DNA of 64,000 bases, taken from the NCBI RefSeq assembly GCF_900129465.1, contig NZ_FSRA01000002.1, positions 2,294,001 to 2,358,000 of the forward strand. Direction: 5' to 3'. Numbering within the stretch: the first letter of the stretch is position 1; each line of letters starts with the position of its first letter. This DNA comes from Chitinophaga niabensis (GTDB lineage Bacteria > Bacteroidota > Bacteroidia > Chitinophagales > Chitinophagaceae). Below are positions 7,577 to 18,300 of the stretch, one piece after another. The notes below the pieces were generated by a model that saw only the letters and a list, made by a program, of their open reading frames with translations, was not told the origin of the DNA and made no database searches. Position numbers and translations under genes: made by a program.

Positions 7577-10339
7577 ATGAAGGACTTTTCGTTTGTCACC
7601 AACTCGCACCCGGCGTATATCGAATCGCTGTACAAAGAGTATAGTACAGATCCGGCCAGTGTAGATCCGGAATGGATCAGGTTTTTTGAAGGATTTGACT
7701 TTGCGGTGAGCAATACTAACGGTAAAGCGGCAGCCCCTGCTGCTGGTGGCACGGCAACCCTGCCTGTGAGTAGCGAACAGCTTGTAAAGGAACTGGGCGT
7801 ATACCGCCTCATCCAGGCCTATCGCAAAAAAGGCCATTTAGTGGCCAATACCAATCCCATTCGTCCCCGGAAGGACCGCCAACCTAACCTCGACCTCAGT
7901 TTTTTCGGCCTTACAGACGCAGACCTTAAAACAGAATTCTTTGCCGGCCAGGTGATCGGCCTTGGTAAAACCAGTCTGGATAAGATCCTGCAGCACCTTA
8001 AATCAGTGTATGCGGCAGCAATAGGCCTGGAATTCACTTATATCAATGACGCTGCAAAAGTAGAATGGCTGCAGAAAGAGATGGAAACCACCGTTCGCCA
8101 GCCACTCACTGTTGAGCAGAAAAAACGCATCCTGCTGAAGCTTAACCAGGGTGTGATGTTTGAAAAATTCCTCCATACCAAATATATCGGGCAGAAACGT
8201 TTTTCCCTGGAAGGTGGCGAAACCACCATTCCCGCATTGGATGCCATGATCAATACTTCTGCCGAATATGGTGTGCAGGAAGTAGTGATCGGTATGGCAC
8301 ACCGCGGCCGTCTGAACGTACTGGCCAATATCCTCGGTAAAACATATGAGCAGATCTTTTCTGAATTTGAAGGAACTGCCATCCCTGATACCACGATGGG
8401 CAGCGGGGACGTGAAGTACCACCTGGGCTTCCGTTCTACCATTCAAACCCCAGCCGGTAAAGAGGTGAATGTACAGCTCACGCCCAACCCTTCCCACCTG
8501 GAAGTGGTAGACCCAGTTGTGGTAGGTTTCGCCCGCAGCAAGGCAGATGTGATCTATAACAGCGATTACGACCAGATCCTCCCCATCCTGATCCACGGAG
8601 ACGCGGCTATTGCAGGCCAGGGCGTAGTATATGAAGTAGCCCAGATGAGTAAGCTCAGGGGCTATTATACCGGTGGTACCATGCACTTTGTGATCAATAA
8701 CCAGATCGGTTTCACCACCGATTTTGAAGATGCAAGGTCCGCTGATTATTGCACCAGCGTAGCTTCTATCGTACAGGCCCCGGTGTTCCATGTGAACGGG
8801 GATGATGTGGAAGCCGCCGTGAAAATTGCGGAGATCGCTACCCGTTACCGCCAGGAGTTCAACTCCGATATCTATATTGATATGGTTTGCTACCGCAAAC
8901 ACGGTCACAACGAGGGAGATGATCCTAAGTTCACACAACCTAAACTTTACTCGGAGATAGATAAACACCCTAATCCCCGGGAAGTATATTCCCAGCAGCT
9001 GATCGCTAAAGGGGATGTGGATGCTTCCCTGGCACAGGAAATGGAAAAAGCTTTCTGGGCAGACCTGCAGGAACGCCTGGATGATGTAAAACAACGTCCG
9101 CTTCCCTACACTTACCAGACCCCGGAAAAATGGTGGAAAGAACTGCGTAAATCCACACCGGCAGACTTCGATAAATCTCCTGATACGGCTATCTCAAAAG
9201 AGCAGCTGGAAAAACTTTTCCAGGCTATCATGGTTATTCCTGAAGGATTCAAACCATTACGTAAAGTGGAGAAACTGCTGCAGGATAAACAAAAACTATA
9301 CAGCGAACAAGGGCTGCTGGACTGGTCTTCAGGTGAATTGCTGGCCTATGGCAGCATCCTCACAGAAGGCAGGGACGTACGTTTGAGCGGCCAGGATGTG
9401 AAGAGGGGTACCTTCTCACACCGCCATGCCGTACTGCGTAACGAAGAAACAGACGAAGAATACAGCCGCCTCAGCAAACTGAGCGAAGCGCAGGGCAAGT
9501 TCCGTATTTACAACTCCCTGCTCAGCGAATTTGCAGTGCTGGGTTTTGAATATGGTTATTCCATTGCCAACCCTTACGCGCTCACCATCTGGGAAGCGCA
9601 GTTCGGGGATTTCATGAACGGCGCACAAACATTGATAGACCAGTTCATCACATCTGCAGAAACCAAATGGCAAAAGCAAAGCGGCCTTGTGCTGTTGTTG
9701 CCGCATGGTTACGAAGGGCAGGGGCCGGAACACTCCAGCGCCCGCCTGGAACGTTTCCTGCAACAATGTGCTGAACAGAATATATTCATCACCAACTGTA
9801 CAACGGCTTCCAGCTTCTTCCATGCTTTACGCCGCCAGCTGGCACTGCCTTTCCGCAAACCGATGATCAACTTCTCACCCAAAGCCAACCTCCGTCACGT
9901 AAGGAGCTACAGCCCCATCGCGGAATTCACGCAGGGCGGGTTCAAAGAAGTGCTGGACGATCCGTTCATTACAGATGCTGCCGCCGTGAAGAAAGTATTG
10001 TTCTGCAGCGGTAAGGTCTATTTCGACCTGAGTGAGAAGCAAATGAAAGAAGACCGGAAAGATGTGGCCATTGTGAGGATGGAACAACTCTATCCGTTGC
10101 CGGTAGGGCAACTGGAAGCTATCCAGAAAAAATATAAAGGTGCCGCATGGTCCTGGGTACAGGAAGAGCCCCTGAATATGGGTGCTGCCAGCTTCCTGCA
10201 AATGAACCTGGGCCAGATCAAATATGATGTGATCAGCCGCCCGGCCAGCGCCGCTACGGCAACAGGTTATAGTAAAGTGCATGCTAAAGAACAGCAGGAT
10301 ATCGTAGAGGCTGCCTTTAAGGTTAAGCAAAAAAAATAA
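7577..10339 (+). CDS. sucA: 2-oxoglutarate dehydrogenase E1 component
   Basis: A 920-residue thiamine-diphosphate enzyme of the TCA cycle that decarboxylates 2-oxoglutarate and transfers the succinyl group to the E2 lipoyl arm. The N-terminal segment MKDFSFVTNSHPAYIESLYKEY and PEWIRFFEGFDF are the usual E1o start. Core motifs include GMAHRGRLNVLANILGK, HGDAAIAGQGVVYE, NNQIGFTT and CYRKHGHNEGDDPKFTQP. The C-terminal transketolase-like part has QGPEHSSARLERFLQ and ends with WVQEEPLNMG. Length matches the family. sucB follows after 72 bp. The Bacteroidetes -7 element upstream is only approximate (GATATTTG near 7488). Confidence 0.96.
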   Translation: MKDFSFVTNSHPAYIESLYKEYSTDPASVDPEWIRFFEGFDFAVSNTNGKAAAPAAGGTATLPVSSEQLVKELGVYRLIQAYRKKGHLVANTNPIRPRKDRQPNLDLSFFGLTDADLKTEFFAGQVIGLGKTSLDKILQHLKSVYAAAIGLEFTYINDAAKVEWLQKEMETTVRQPLTVEQKKRILLKLNQGVMFEKFLHTKYIGQKRFSLEGGETTIPALDAMINTSAEYGVQEVVIGMAHRGRLNVLANILGKTYEQIFSEFEGTAIPDTTMGSGDVKYHLGFRSTIQTPAGKEVNVQLTPNPSHLEVVDPVVVGFARSKADVIYNSDYDQILPILIHGDAAIAGQGVVYEVAQMSKLRGYYTGGTMHFVINNQIGFTTDFEDARSADYCTSVASIVQAPVFHVNGDDVEAAVKIAEIATRYRQEFNSDIYIDMVCYRKHGHNEGDDPKFTQPKLYSEIDKHPNPREVYSQQLIAKGDVDASLAQEMEKAFWADLQERLDDVKQRPLPYTYQTPEKWWKELRKSTPADFDKSPDTAISKEQLEKLFQAIMVIPEGFKPLRKVEKLLQDKQKLYSEQGLLDWSSGELLAYGSILTEGRDVRLSGQDVKRGTFSHRHAVLRNEETDEEYSRLSKLSEAQGKFRIYNSLLSEFAVLGFEYGYSIANPYALTIWEAQFGDFMNGAQTLIDQFITSAETKWQKQSGLVLLLPHGYEGQGPEHSSARLERFLQQCAEQNIFITNCTTASSFFHALRRQLALPFRKPMINFSPKANLRHVRSYSPIAEFTQGGFKEVLDDPFITDAAAVKKVLFCSGKVYFDLSEKQMKEDRKDVAIVRMEQLYPLPVGQLEAIQKKYKGAAWSWVQEEPLNMGAASFLQMNLGQIKYDVISRPASAATATGYSKVHAKEQQDIVEAAFKVKQKK

Positions 10340-10411
10340 CGCTGGTTTGTAATTCACTAGTAAATTCGCAAAACAAAACTTTACGCATAAGCGGAATGGA
10401 GGGTTTAACAC

Positions 10412-11965
10412 ATGATAATCGAAATTAAAGTTCCCACGGTAGGAGAATCAATCAGCGAAGTAACACTTGCAAAATGGCTCAAAAAAGACGGAGACGTTGT
10501 GAAGCAGGATGAGGTATTATGCGAAATGGAATCAGAAAAGGCCACCTTTGAGCTGAATGCAGAGAAGGCAGGTGTGCTGAAGATCATTGCAAAGGAAGGA
10601 GATACCCTGCAAATAGGAGCGGTAGCCTGCACTATTGATACAGACGGCGCAGCTGCCACAACTGCTGCACCTGCGGCAGCAGCTCCTGCACCAGCAGCTA
10701 CTGAAGCTCCGGCTCCGGCAGCAGCACCTGCAGCTCCCGCTGTGAACAAAGGTACCATCGATATCAAGGTTCCCACCATCGGAGAATCCATCAGTGAAGT
10801 GACCCTCCTGAAATGGCTGAAACAAACCGGCGATTACGTAGAGCGTGATGAAGTACTGTGCGAACTGGAATCTGAGAAAGCTACTTTTGAACTGAATGCA
10901 GAAGAAGCCGGCGTACTCAAAACAATAGCGAAAGACGGCGATACTTTAAATATAGGAGACGTGGCCTGCCAGATAGATACCTCTGCTCCACGCCCTGCCG
11001 GTAAAGCACAACCTGCTCAACAACAGGCTGCCGCTGCTGCACCTAAAGCTCAGGCACCTGCTGCTGCCCCACTCCCTAACGATGTTAAAGCAACCCCGGT
11101 TGCTGCTGCAGTGATTGCAGATAAAAAAGTAGATCCTGCTTCTATTAAAGGAAGCGGCGCCCATGGCAAGATCCTGAAAGATGATGTAATGGCTGCCCTG
11201 GAAAATCCGGGTGTACCTGTTGGTCATGAACTGTTCAGCCGTGTGGAACGCAGGGAGAAAATGAGCAACCTGCGGAAAGTAGTATCCCGCAGACTGGTGG
11301 AAGCCAAGAATACAACAGCCATGCTTACCACGTTCAACGAGGTGGATATGACTAACATCATGGCTATCCGCAGCAAATACAAAGAAGCATTCAAAACATC
11401 ACATGGTGTGAACCTGGGTTTCATGAGCTTCTTTACAAAAGCGGTTTGTTTTGCATTGCAGGAATTCCCTGCCGTAAATGCATACATAGATGGAGAAGAA
11501 CTGGTGTACCACGATTTCTGTGATATCTCTATCGCCGTATCTGCTCCTAAAGGGCTTGTAGTACCTGTTATCCGTAACGCGGAAAGCATGGGTATGGCAG
11601 ACATTGAAAAGAAAGTAGTGGAACTGGCTACCAAAGCAAGAGATAACAAACTCTCCATGGAAGAGATGACCGGTGGTACTTTCACCATCACCAATGGTGG
11701 CGTGTTCGGTTCACTCATGAGCACCCCGATCATTAATATCCCGCAATCAGCCATCCTGGGCATGCACAAGATCCAGGACCGCCCGATGGCAGTGAATGGA
11801 CAGGTGGTGATCCTTCCCATGATGTATGTGGCGCTCAGCTATGATCACCGTATCATTGACGGTAAAGAGTCTGTAAGTTTCCTCGTAAGAGTGAAGGAAA
11901 TGCTGGAAAACCCTGAGCAGCTGCTGTTCGGAAGGGATCCGGTGAAGGCTTTGCTGAAACTCTAG
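10412..11965 (+). CDS. sucB: 2-oxoglutarate dehydrogenase E2, dihydrolipoyllysine succinyltransferase with two lipoyl domains
   Basis: 517 residues. Two lipoyl domains are present, with lipoylated lysines predicted at Lys43 and Lys156 (both in ESEKATFE). They are separated and followed by Ala/Pro-rich linkers, then a peripheral-subunit-binding domain (about 220-260, ending HGKILKDDVMAAL) and the acyltransferase core with SYDHRIIDG near the C-terminus. The two lipoyl domains are near copies, implying internal duplication; the E. coli enzyme has one. It passes succinyl groups to CoA and is cotranscribed with sucA. A strong terminator follows. Confidence 0.95.
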   Translation: MIIEIKVPTVGESISEVTLAKWLKKDGDVVKQDEVLCEMESEKATFELNAEKAGVLKIIAKEGDTLQIGAVACTIDTDGAAATTAAPAAAAPAPAATEAPAPAAAPAAPAVNKGTIDIKVPTIGESISEVTLLKWLKQTGDYVERDEVLCELESEKATFELNAEEAGVLKTIAKDGDTLNIGDVACQIDTSAPRPAGKAQPAQQQAAAAAPKAQAPAAAPLPNDVKATPVAAAVIADKKVDPASIKGSGAHGKILKDDVMAALENPGVPVGHELFSRVERREKMSNLRKVVSRRLVEAKNTTAMLTTFNEVDMTNIMAIRSKYKEAFKTSHGVNLGFMSFFTKAVCFALQEFPAVNAYIDGEELVYHDFCDISIAVSAPKGLVVPVIRNAESMGMADIEKKVVELATKARDNKLSMEEMTGGTFTITNGGVFGSLMSTPIINIPQSAILGMHKIQDRPMAVNGQVVILPMMYVALSYDHRIIDGKESVSFLVRVKEMLENPEQLLFGRDPVKALLKL

Positions 11966-11994
11966 TTTACCCGTAACGTATAACCGTATATCGT

Positions 11995-12025
11995 AACTGC
12001 CTCCGGAAACGGAGGCAGTTTTTTT
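11995..12025 (+). terminator. Intrinsic terminator after sucAB
   Basis: A perfect 11-bp stem AACTGCCTCCG/CGGAGGCAGTT closed by a GAAA tetraloop and followed by a T-run, 29 bp after the sucB stop. Confidence 0.95.
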
Positions 12026-12081
12026 ATGAGCTGTGCCTGTGAAAAACAATCCCTTACGGCGGCTGTACTTTATGTTCTCCC

Positions 12082-12116
12082 CAAAAACAAAACCGCCCGG
12101 CCATTACAGCCAGGCG
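12082..12116 (-). terminator. Terminator of the DUF5007 operon
   Basis: On the minus strand, stem CGCCTGGC/GCCGGGCG with one mismatch-type pair, followed by TTTTGTTTTT, about 33 bp beyond the last gene of the SusCD-fasciclin-DUF5007 operon. Confidence 0.65.
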
Positions 12117-12148
12117 ATTTCGCCTTGATTGAGATATTAGCGTACTCT

Positions 12149-13135
12149 CTAAGGTTTTCTGGTCACCTTGGGTAATCTTACGGTGACTTCATATGTTCCT
12201 TTCACCAGCAGGCGGAATGCCCAACGGGGATTCACGTTGTAGGTCTGACCGGGAACGTTTGGTGTTACGCCCGCATCAATGATAACTTTGTTGCTCGGTA
12301 TACGGTAATACATCAGGTAACCATAACCCGGATATTCCAGGATGGGGAAAGGGGTCAGTTCATAGTTACACACCATGGTTGTATCTGTATATTCCACCGG
12401 GTTAAACTTAGCATACGTTTCAAATAAAGGCCTGTCCCCGCGTTTTTGTAACTCTGCCAGTTTAGGATTGAATGGTGAACCATTCTTATCCACTACTTTC
12501 AGGCGCACCTGGTAACCATCGTTGGATACTTTTTTGTAGCTCATAGTCGGCACTGCAATATCACCACTGGTGTTGGTGCCATCTATAAAGTAAGCACAAC
12601 CGGTTCCTTTATCTTCAAAAGGCTGGTCTATCATCTGCAGCACTGAAATGCTCTTGAAGGTTTTAGTACCACTTCCATTGGTTACCTGCAGATCGAAAGC
12701 GTAGTTGCCGGCAGGGATCTCCAGAGAACCTTCATTGAGGATCAGCTGACCGGATTTTTCCACCACTTCCAGGGAGGGCAGGGTTTGTTTGCTCCTTTTC
12801 TTATTCAGCAATGCCACCGTAGTATCTGTATTTACATTGAACAAAGCATTCCAGATATACACCTCGTGTGGTTCGTTGAAGAGGTTGGTGGGTTTGCCGG
12901 TAGCAAGGTCCCGCACTTCCAGCAATTTTACACTGATGGGGTAGTTGGAGCCATCCAGCTCAAAGCCCTGTGGGTCGCTTTTATAATTGGTCCCTCTTGG
13001 TATGCGAAAAGTATCGCTCACGTAACGGATCTGATCACTGATATAACCGATAGGTACTTTTTTGCAGGCTGTGATCAAACCAAGGCCAAAAGCGCCCAGG
13101 ATGAGGCAGTTTCGAAGAGTTTTATACTTGTTCAT
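12149..13135 (-). CDS. DUF5007-type surface lipoprotein
   Basis: 328 residues with a lipoprotein signal (lipobox ITAC, then KK). The sequence GYISDQIRYVSDTFRIPRGTNY and the later DKGTGCAYFIDGTNTSG fit DUF5007-type proteins found at the end of SusCD-fasciclin operons in Chitinophaga-like bacteria. It is the last gene of a four-gene operon, 8 bp after the fasciclin gene. It probably sits at the cell surface next to the SusCD complex. Its biochemical role is unknown; the family name is from memory. Confidence 0.75.
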   Translation of the reverse strand: MNKYKTLRNCLILGAFGLGLITACKKVPIGYISDQIRYVSDTFRIPRGTNYKSDPQGFELDGSNYPISVKLLEVRDLATGKPTNLFNEPHEVYIWNALFNVNTDTTVALLNKKRSKQTLPSLEVVEKSGQLILNEGSLEIPAGNYAFDLQVTNGSGTKTFKSISVLQMIDQPFEDKGTGCAYFIDGTNTSGDIAVPTMSYKKVSNDGYQVRLKVVDKNGSPFNPKLAELQKRGDRPLFETYAKFNPVEYTDTTMVCNYELTPFPILEYPGYGYLMYYRIPSNKVIIDAGVTPNVPGQTYNVNPRWAFRLLVKGTYEVTVRLPKVTRKP

Positions 13136-13143
13136 AAATGATC

Positions 13144-13827
13144 TTATTTAGGTGCAGTTGCAAATGTGAAAATATGCCCGTTAGCCAGTACATGCAGTAC
13201 GCCATTCGTTGTGATAATGCCGGAGGTTTGTGCTACAATGCGCGCATCTTTTTCTTCCGAAGGAACAGCTGAATTATCCAGCGGGTCCAGGGCGCCAATA
13301 ACTTTGGTGAAATAGATGTACCTGGGAATATTGGTGAGCCCGCCTGAAGAATAACCACCGCTTGGATCGTCGCGGAGGGAGATGTGGCGTTGTTCTGCAT
13401 CTTTTGCGCTGTAGTATTTACCGGTTGCATTAAGGCCTGCCCTTTCTATCTTTTCACCAAAGATGTAAGCACGTACGGAATCTTTCAGCTTCGCAAAATC
13501 GAGGTCTTTGAAATCAAAGATGAGGTTCTCATCATTTGCTTCCAGGCGTTTGCGTTCCTGTACTACATCCTTCACGTAATTTTTGATGGAGTAATCTGTG
13601 GGCGCAAAGAAAGTGGTGCCCGCAGCATTTATTTCATCTTTCAACCCTGTTTTATCTATCAGCAGCACCAGCGTATCGAAGAGCGGATTGGTCTTCAGGT
13701 AATCATACGTAGTACCGTTGAAATTAGGATTATGCAAGCTGCCGCCTATAAAGTAATCGTTCTTTTTGCAGGATGCAAAAGCGGCCAGGAGCAGAAAGGC
13801 TGTCAGCCATTTTATGGAAAGTTTCAT
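13144..13827 (-). CDS. Fasciclin (FAS1)-domain lipoprotein
   Basis: The ATG at 13827 is chosen because it starts a lipoprotein signal (MKLSIKWLTAFLLLAAFASC); the upstream alternative at 13866 would overlap the SusD gene and precede the signal. The 227-residue product has a single FAS1 domain with TTFFAPTDYSIKNYV and a closing TNGVLHVLANGHIFTF. FAS1 domains mediate adhesion or binding to polymers. In this SusC-SusD-FAS1-DUF5007 order it is likely a surface accessory of the transporter. The gap to SusD is 25 bp and to DUF5007 8 bp. Confidence 0.82.
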   Translation of the reverse strand: MKLSIKWLTAFLLLAAFASCKKNDYFIGGSLHNPNFNGTTYDYLKTNPLFDTLVLLIDKTGLKDEINAAGTTFFAPTDYSIKNYVKDVVQERKRLEANDENLIFDFKDLDFAKLKDSVRAYIFGEKIERAGLNATGKYYSAKDAEQRHISLRDDPSGGYSSGGLTNIPRYIYFTKVIGALDPLDNSAVPSEEKDARIVAQTSGIITTNGVLHVLANGHIFTFATAPK

Positions 13828-13852
13828 GATAGTCGTTTTTAGTTGATCAGAT

Positions 13853-15361
13853 TTAGAGCCTGCCATTCCAGTAAGGTGTTTGTTTCATCAGCAGATTGTC
13901 TTTAAACAATACGCGGGGAATGGGCCAGTAGTTACGTCCGTATGAGGGGCTGCCTGCATGCATCGCATCCTTGAAGAGGCTGTTGAAGTATTCTGTACCA
14001 ATATCGGTGCGTAACAGGTCCCAGTAAAAATGGCCTTCTGCAAATAATTCACGGCCTCTTTCCCAGATCACCTCATAAAAGAAATCAATGCCAACCAATC
14101 CGGGGTCCAGGTCGCCGATGCCTGCGCGGTTGCGGGTTTTATTCAGCAGTATCCTGGCTTCAGGTTCCCTGTTCAGTTTGTAGAGGGCTTCTGCTCTGAG
14201 CAGGATAATGTCAGACAAACGGAAGATGAGGATATTGTTGGAATAGCGGGGATCCCTTTGCAGATCGCCATCCCTGTAGATCACGTTGGAATATTTCTTC
14301 AGCATGGTCATATCGAGCCTTACATCTTCATACAGCCAGATCTTTTCACGCAGGTCATTTGCTTCCCAGAAAAGGGTGTTCTTTGTACCGGGATGTACTC
14401 TCCAGGGTACGCCATCCTTGTTGTTAGGTTCGCGTGTTGCGAGGAAGGGGGCCCATAAAGTTTTCTCACCTATGCCGTTCCAGGAAGCCTCACTTTGTTC
14501 ATAGCTGATGTTGATCTCAAAAATGGCTTCTGTGGATTTACCGATCGCCATTTTGGAATAAGCGGCAGAATCTGTGATGAATGTAAGACCATATGTACTG
14601 GGATTCGCTACCAGGTCGCGGGTGGCTTCTTCACATTTAGGATAATCTTTCATCCATGCATAGATATGTGCTTTTAATGCCAGTGCACTGGCCTTGGTAG
14701 CCCTTATGCCACGATCGCTTGAACTGATGGGGGATTGGGGCAGCATTTCTACTGCTTTATCCAGGTCAGCCAATGCCTGTTTCAGTACCACATCCTGTTT
14801 CTCACGGCCATAGTTCTTAGCTTCGGCAACGTCTTCCACTGCATCCAATACTAAAGGCACATCTCCCCATACGCGGGAAATATAGAAGTAATTGAAAGCG
14901 CGCAGGAAATAGGATTCTCCGAGATAATATTCCTTATGACCGGATTTGAAAGTATTCTCCGGAATGTCCGGGATCTTTTTGATCAGGAGGTTGGCTTGCG
15001 CAATGGCTTTATAGAACTTGGTCCAGTTCTGCAGATTTTCAAGGTAACCATAATACACACCATCAAAGGAACCATCGCGGAGCTGGTGAATGGAATAATC
15101 AGAGTTATAAGTGATCTCAAAAGTATTGGCAGGCACATCGCCATATACATAATACCTGTTCTCATCCGTTAATGCATCGCGCAGCATGGAGTAACCACCC
15201 AGCAGGCCGGCTAATGCATCTTTATCCGTTTTCCAGAACTTGTTGCTGGAGGGCACGTTTTTGCTTTCCAGCTCCAGTATTTTTTTACAGGAACTGCCTG
15301 CTATTAAGAACCAGGTGGTCATCAGTGCAGGAAGTATATATTTAAGTCGTTTCATGTTCAT
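13853..15361 (-). CDS. SusD/RagB-family surface binding lipoprotein
   Basis: 502 residues with a lipobox ending GSSC-KK. The TPR-type SusD fold is recognisable from YYLGESYFLRAFNYFYISRVWGDVPLVLDAVED and the C-terminal RLSDIILLRAEALYKLNREPEARILLNKTRNRAG. It would sit as a lid on the SusC channel and bind the substrate outside the cell. It begins 15 bp after the SusC stop. The operon contains no glycoside hydrolase or peptidase, so the substrate is not evident. An in-frame ATG two codons later is equally possible as start. Confidence 0.93.
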   Translation of the reverse strand: MNMKRLKYILPALMTTWFLIAGSSCKKILELESKNVPSSNKFWKTDKDALAGLLGGYSMLRDALTDENRYYVYGDVPANTFEITYNSDYSIHQLRDGSFDGVYYGYLENLQNWTKFYKAIAQANLLIKKIPDIPENTFKSGHKEYYLGESYFLRAFNYFYISRVWGDVPLVLDAVEDVAEAKNYGREKQDVVLKQALADLDKAVEMLPQSPISSSDRGIRATKASALALKAHIYAWMKDYPKCEEATRDLVANPSTYGLTFITDSAAYSKMAIGKSTEAIFEINISYEQSEASWNGIGEKTLWAPFLATREPNNKDGVPWRVHPGTKNTLFWEANDLREKIWLYEDVRLDMTMLKKYSNVIYRDGDLQRDPRYSNNILIFRLSDIILLRAEALYKLNREPEARILLNKTRNRAGIGDLDPGLVGIDFFYEVIWERGRELFAEGHFYWDLLRTDIGTEYFNSLFKDAMHAGSPSYGRNYWPIPRVLFKDNLLMKQTPYWNGRL

Positions 15362-15376
15362 TCAGATTTGATGTGA

Positions 15377-18300
15377 TCAGAAGCCAAAGTCTAAACCAAT
15401 GGTGAATTTCTTGGGGATAGGATATCCGTCGCCGGTGTAAATACCGTAAGCGTTTACGCCTTCTGCATCGGGAATGGTGCTTTTCTGGAAGGTGTAAAGA
15501 TTATCTACCACACCGTAGAGGCGGAGGCGTTTGATCTTCAGTTTGTTCAATACCTGTTGGTTGAAGCTGTAACCCGCAGTGATATATTTGATACGGAGGT
15601 AATCGCCTTTCTCAATATACATGGTGGTTTTATCGAAGAAGCGGTATGGAGAACGTGTTCCCTCTACCAGTGAAAAGGTCGGTAGCGTTGCAATGTCTCC
15701 CGGCTTCTTCCAGAAGTTCAGTTTGTTGATATCCATGATAGCTCTTGAGGCCAGGTTACGTTCACCATTATCACCTGTAGCTTCGAACAGGTATTCCAAA
15801 CGGCGGTTCTCGTAGCTGTTCATGATATCCCTGCCTAAAGTGTAACTGAGGAAAACGCCAAGGGAGAAACCTTTGTAAGTAAGGTTGTTGAGGATACCTC
15901 CATAGAACTTGGGATTGGGGTCGCCGCCAATGATCTGGTCCATGGGTTCTTTGAGGTCAAAGTTACCATCCTGGTCTACCAGTATCGGGTCGCCTGCATG
16001 GTAGTCCCAGCCTACGAAGTTTTTCATCGGCTGGCCGGTAAGCAGGTTATAAGGCACATCTTCCGGACGGGAATAAATGCCTTTGAATTGAAATACATAG
16101 AACTGGTTCACAGGAAGGCCAACTGAAAGCAGGTAGTCTGAACCGTATACCCCTGTATTATAGTTGAAGATGATACTGCGTCCGCCGTTTGGCAGTGCGG
16201 TGATCACGTTCTGGTTATAAGAGAAGGTAATGTCTGTATTCCACTGCAATGCGCTTTTGGGATTGAGGTTACGGGTATTAAGGGTTACTTCCACACCGGA
16301 GTTGCGCAACCCGATAGCATTGGTTTGTGCTAAAGTATAACCACTCGCATTGGGAAGCAGGAAGTCAAAGAATCCTTTGGTGAGTTCACGTTTGTAAACG
16401 TCTACGATCAGGCGTATCCTGTCTTTAAAGAAACCTGCTTCCAAACCGAGGTTACCCTGCCTGGATTCTTCCCAGGAAAGGTCTTTCTGCGCAATACCGG
16501 AGTAATAGTTCGGCGTGATCACAGAGGTACCATTGTAAGAAGTTACGTCACGATTGTCTGCAAAGCCGGCCTGGTTCACGGTGTAGTTATTGTATCCCAG
16601 GTAATTCCTTTCGGGTTGGTTACCGGTGATACCCCAGCTACCGCGGAGTTTCAGGAAGTTCATAAAGCCCAGGGAGTTCTCAAGGCCAGGTTCGTCTGAT
16701 ATGATCCATCCTAAAGAAATGGAAGGGAAGGTACCCCAGCGGTTGTCTTTACCGAATTTGGAGGAAGCGTCCCTGTTGATCACGGCAGACAATAAATAAC
16801 GGTCTTTAAAGTCGTAGTTCAACCGGAGGAAGATACTTTGCATACCGGTTTCTTCTGTTGCAGAAGAAGTGCTGGAGAACTGTTTGTTGGCAACGTTCAC
16901 TGCCCATGCATTATCATTGGGAATGAGGTCTGCACTACCGAAGTTCCAGTTCCATTTAGTGTACTCCATATTGGTGCCACCGATCAGGTTAAGATGGTGA
17001 TTGCCGAATTTGGTGGAATATTCAAGTGTTGAAAAGAGGGATGCGATCTCCACTTTGTCTGAATAGGAAGAAGCATATCCGTAACCGTTATTCCGTACTA
17101 CGGAAGGCTGGAAGTAGTCGCGGTTGGAGCTCCTGTTTTCATAGTTCACCGTTGTATTGAAGAGCAGGCCTTTTGCGAGGTCTACATTAAAGGCATTGGA
17201 GAACTGGAGGTTATTGTTGATGTTCTTATCCTGCCGGTTTTTGTTGCCCAGGAGGTATTCCCGGGAACTTTCCGTTAAGGCAAAGAAGGAGGAAGGTAAG
17301 CTATAGGTATCAAACGCAAAGAAACTGCCGGTACGTTCATTAATAGCGCGGGGGCGGTCTGTACGGGTTACCCTGAAGCGGCTTGAGCTGTTCAGCCAGG
17401 GAGTAACTTTTGCATTGATGCTGGCCAGGATGGAGTAACGTTTGAAGCCGGTATTTTTGATCACGCCATCTTCCTTATAATGGCCAAGGCTGAGACGGTA
17501 GTTGATGGCATCTGTAGCGCCTGCCATAGACAGATCATAGTTATTGATCATGCCGGTCTGGTAGAAATAACTTTGCCAGTCTGTTGCGTTATTGAAATCA
17601 GGGTTCAGACTATCTGTCAGCATCATCGGCAGCGTTTGGTTATCTGCAAAACCGTTATAGAGGTTCAGCACGTCCATTTTCATACGGCGTTCTTCAGCAC
17701 CACCTACTACTTCAATGAGCTTTGGTCTTTGTGTGATACCTACATAGGTGCTGAAATTGAATTCCGGTTTGCCGGTCTTTGCTTTACGGGTTTTGATGAT
17801 GATGATACCGTTGGAGCCACGGGAACCGTAAATAGCGGCAGCAGATGCATCTTTGAGGATATCAATTGATTCAATGTCGTTAGGGTTGATGCCGGCAATA
17901 GCATTGGTACCTGTTCCGGAACCGTCTATACCGCCAAATTCTGTAACGGAGGTAGGGATCCCGTCTATCACATAAAGCGGTGCGCTTAATGCACGTGCTT
18001 CATCATAACCACGCAATACGGATGAGTTACCACGTATTACAACGGAGTTACGGATCCCGGGTTCGCCGGAAAAGTTCTGTACGTTCACGCCGGATACGCG
18101 GCCTTGCAGCATCATATCCACACTGGGCGCGGGGAGGTTGGCAATCGCATCACCTTTAACGGTGGCAATGGCGGCCGTGTTCTTACGGCGGGAAACTTCC
18201 TGGTAGCCGATCACCACCACATCTCCCAGCATCTTGGAGTTTATTTCCAGTACTACATTCACGGTTGATCTGCCGGCAACACTTACTTCCTGGTTATCAT

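Noticed and set aside
8003..9094. A 363-aa open frame on the minus strand opposite sucA
   Set aside because: It lies wholly inside the well-supported sucA gene, lacks any recognisable domain and reads as a codon-bias shadow.
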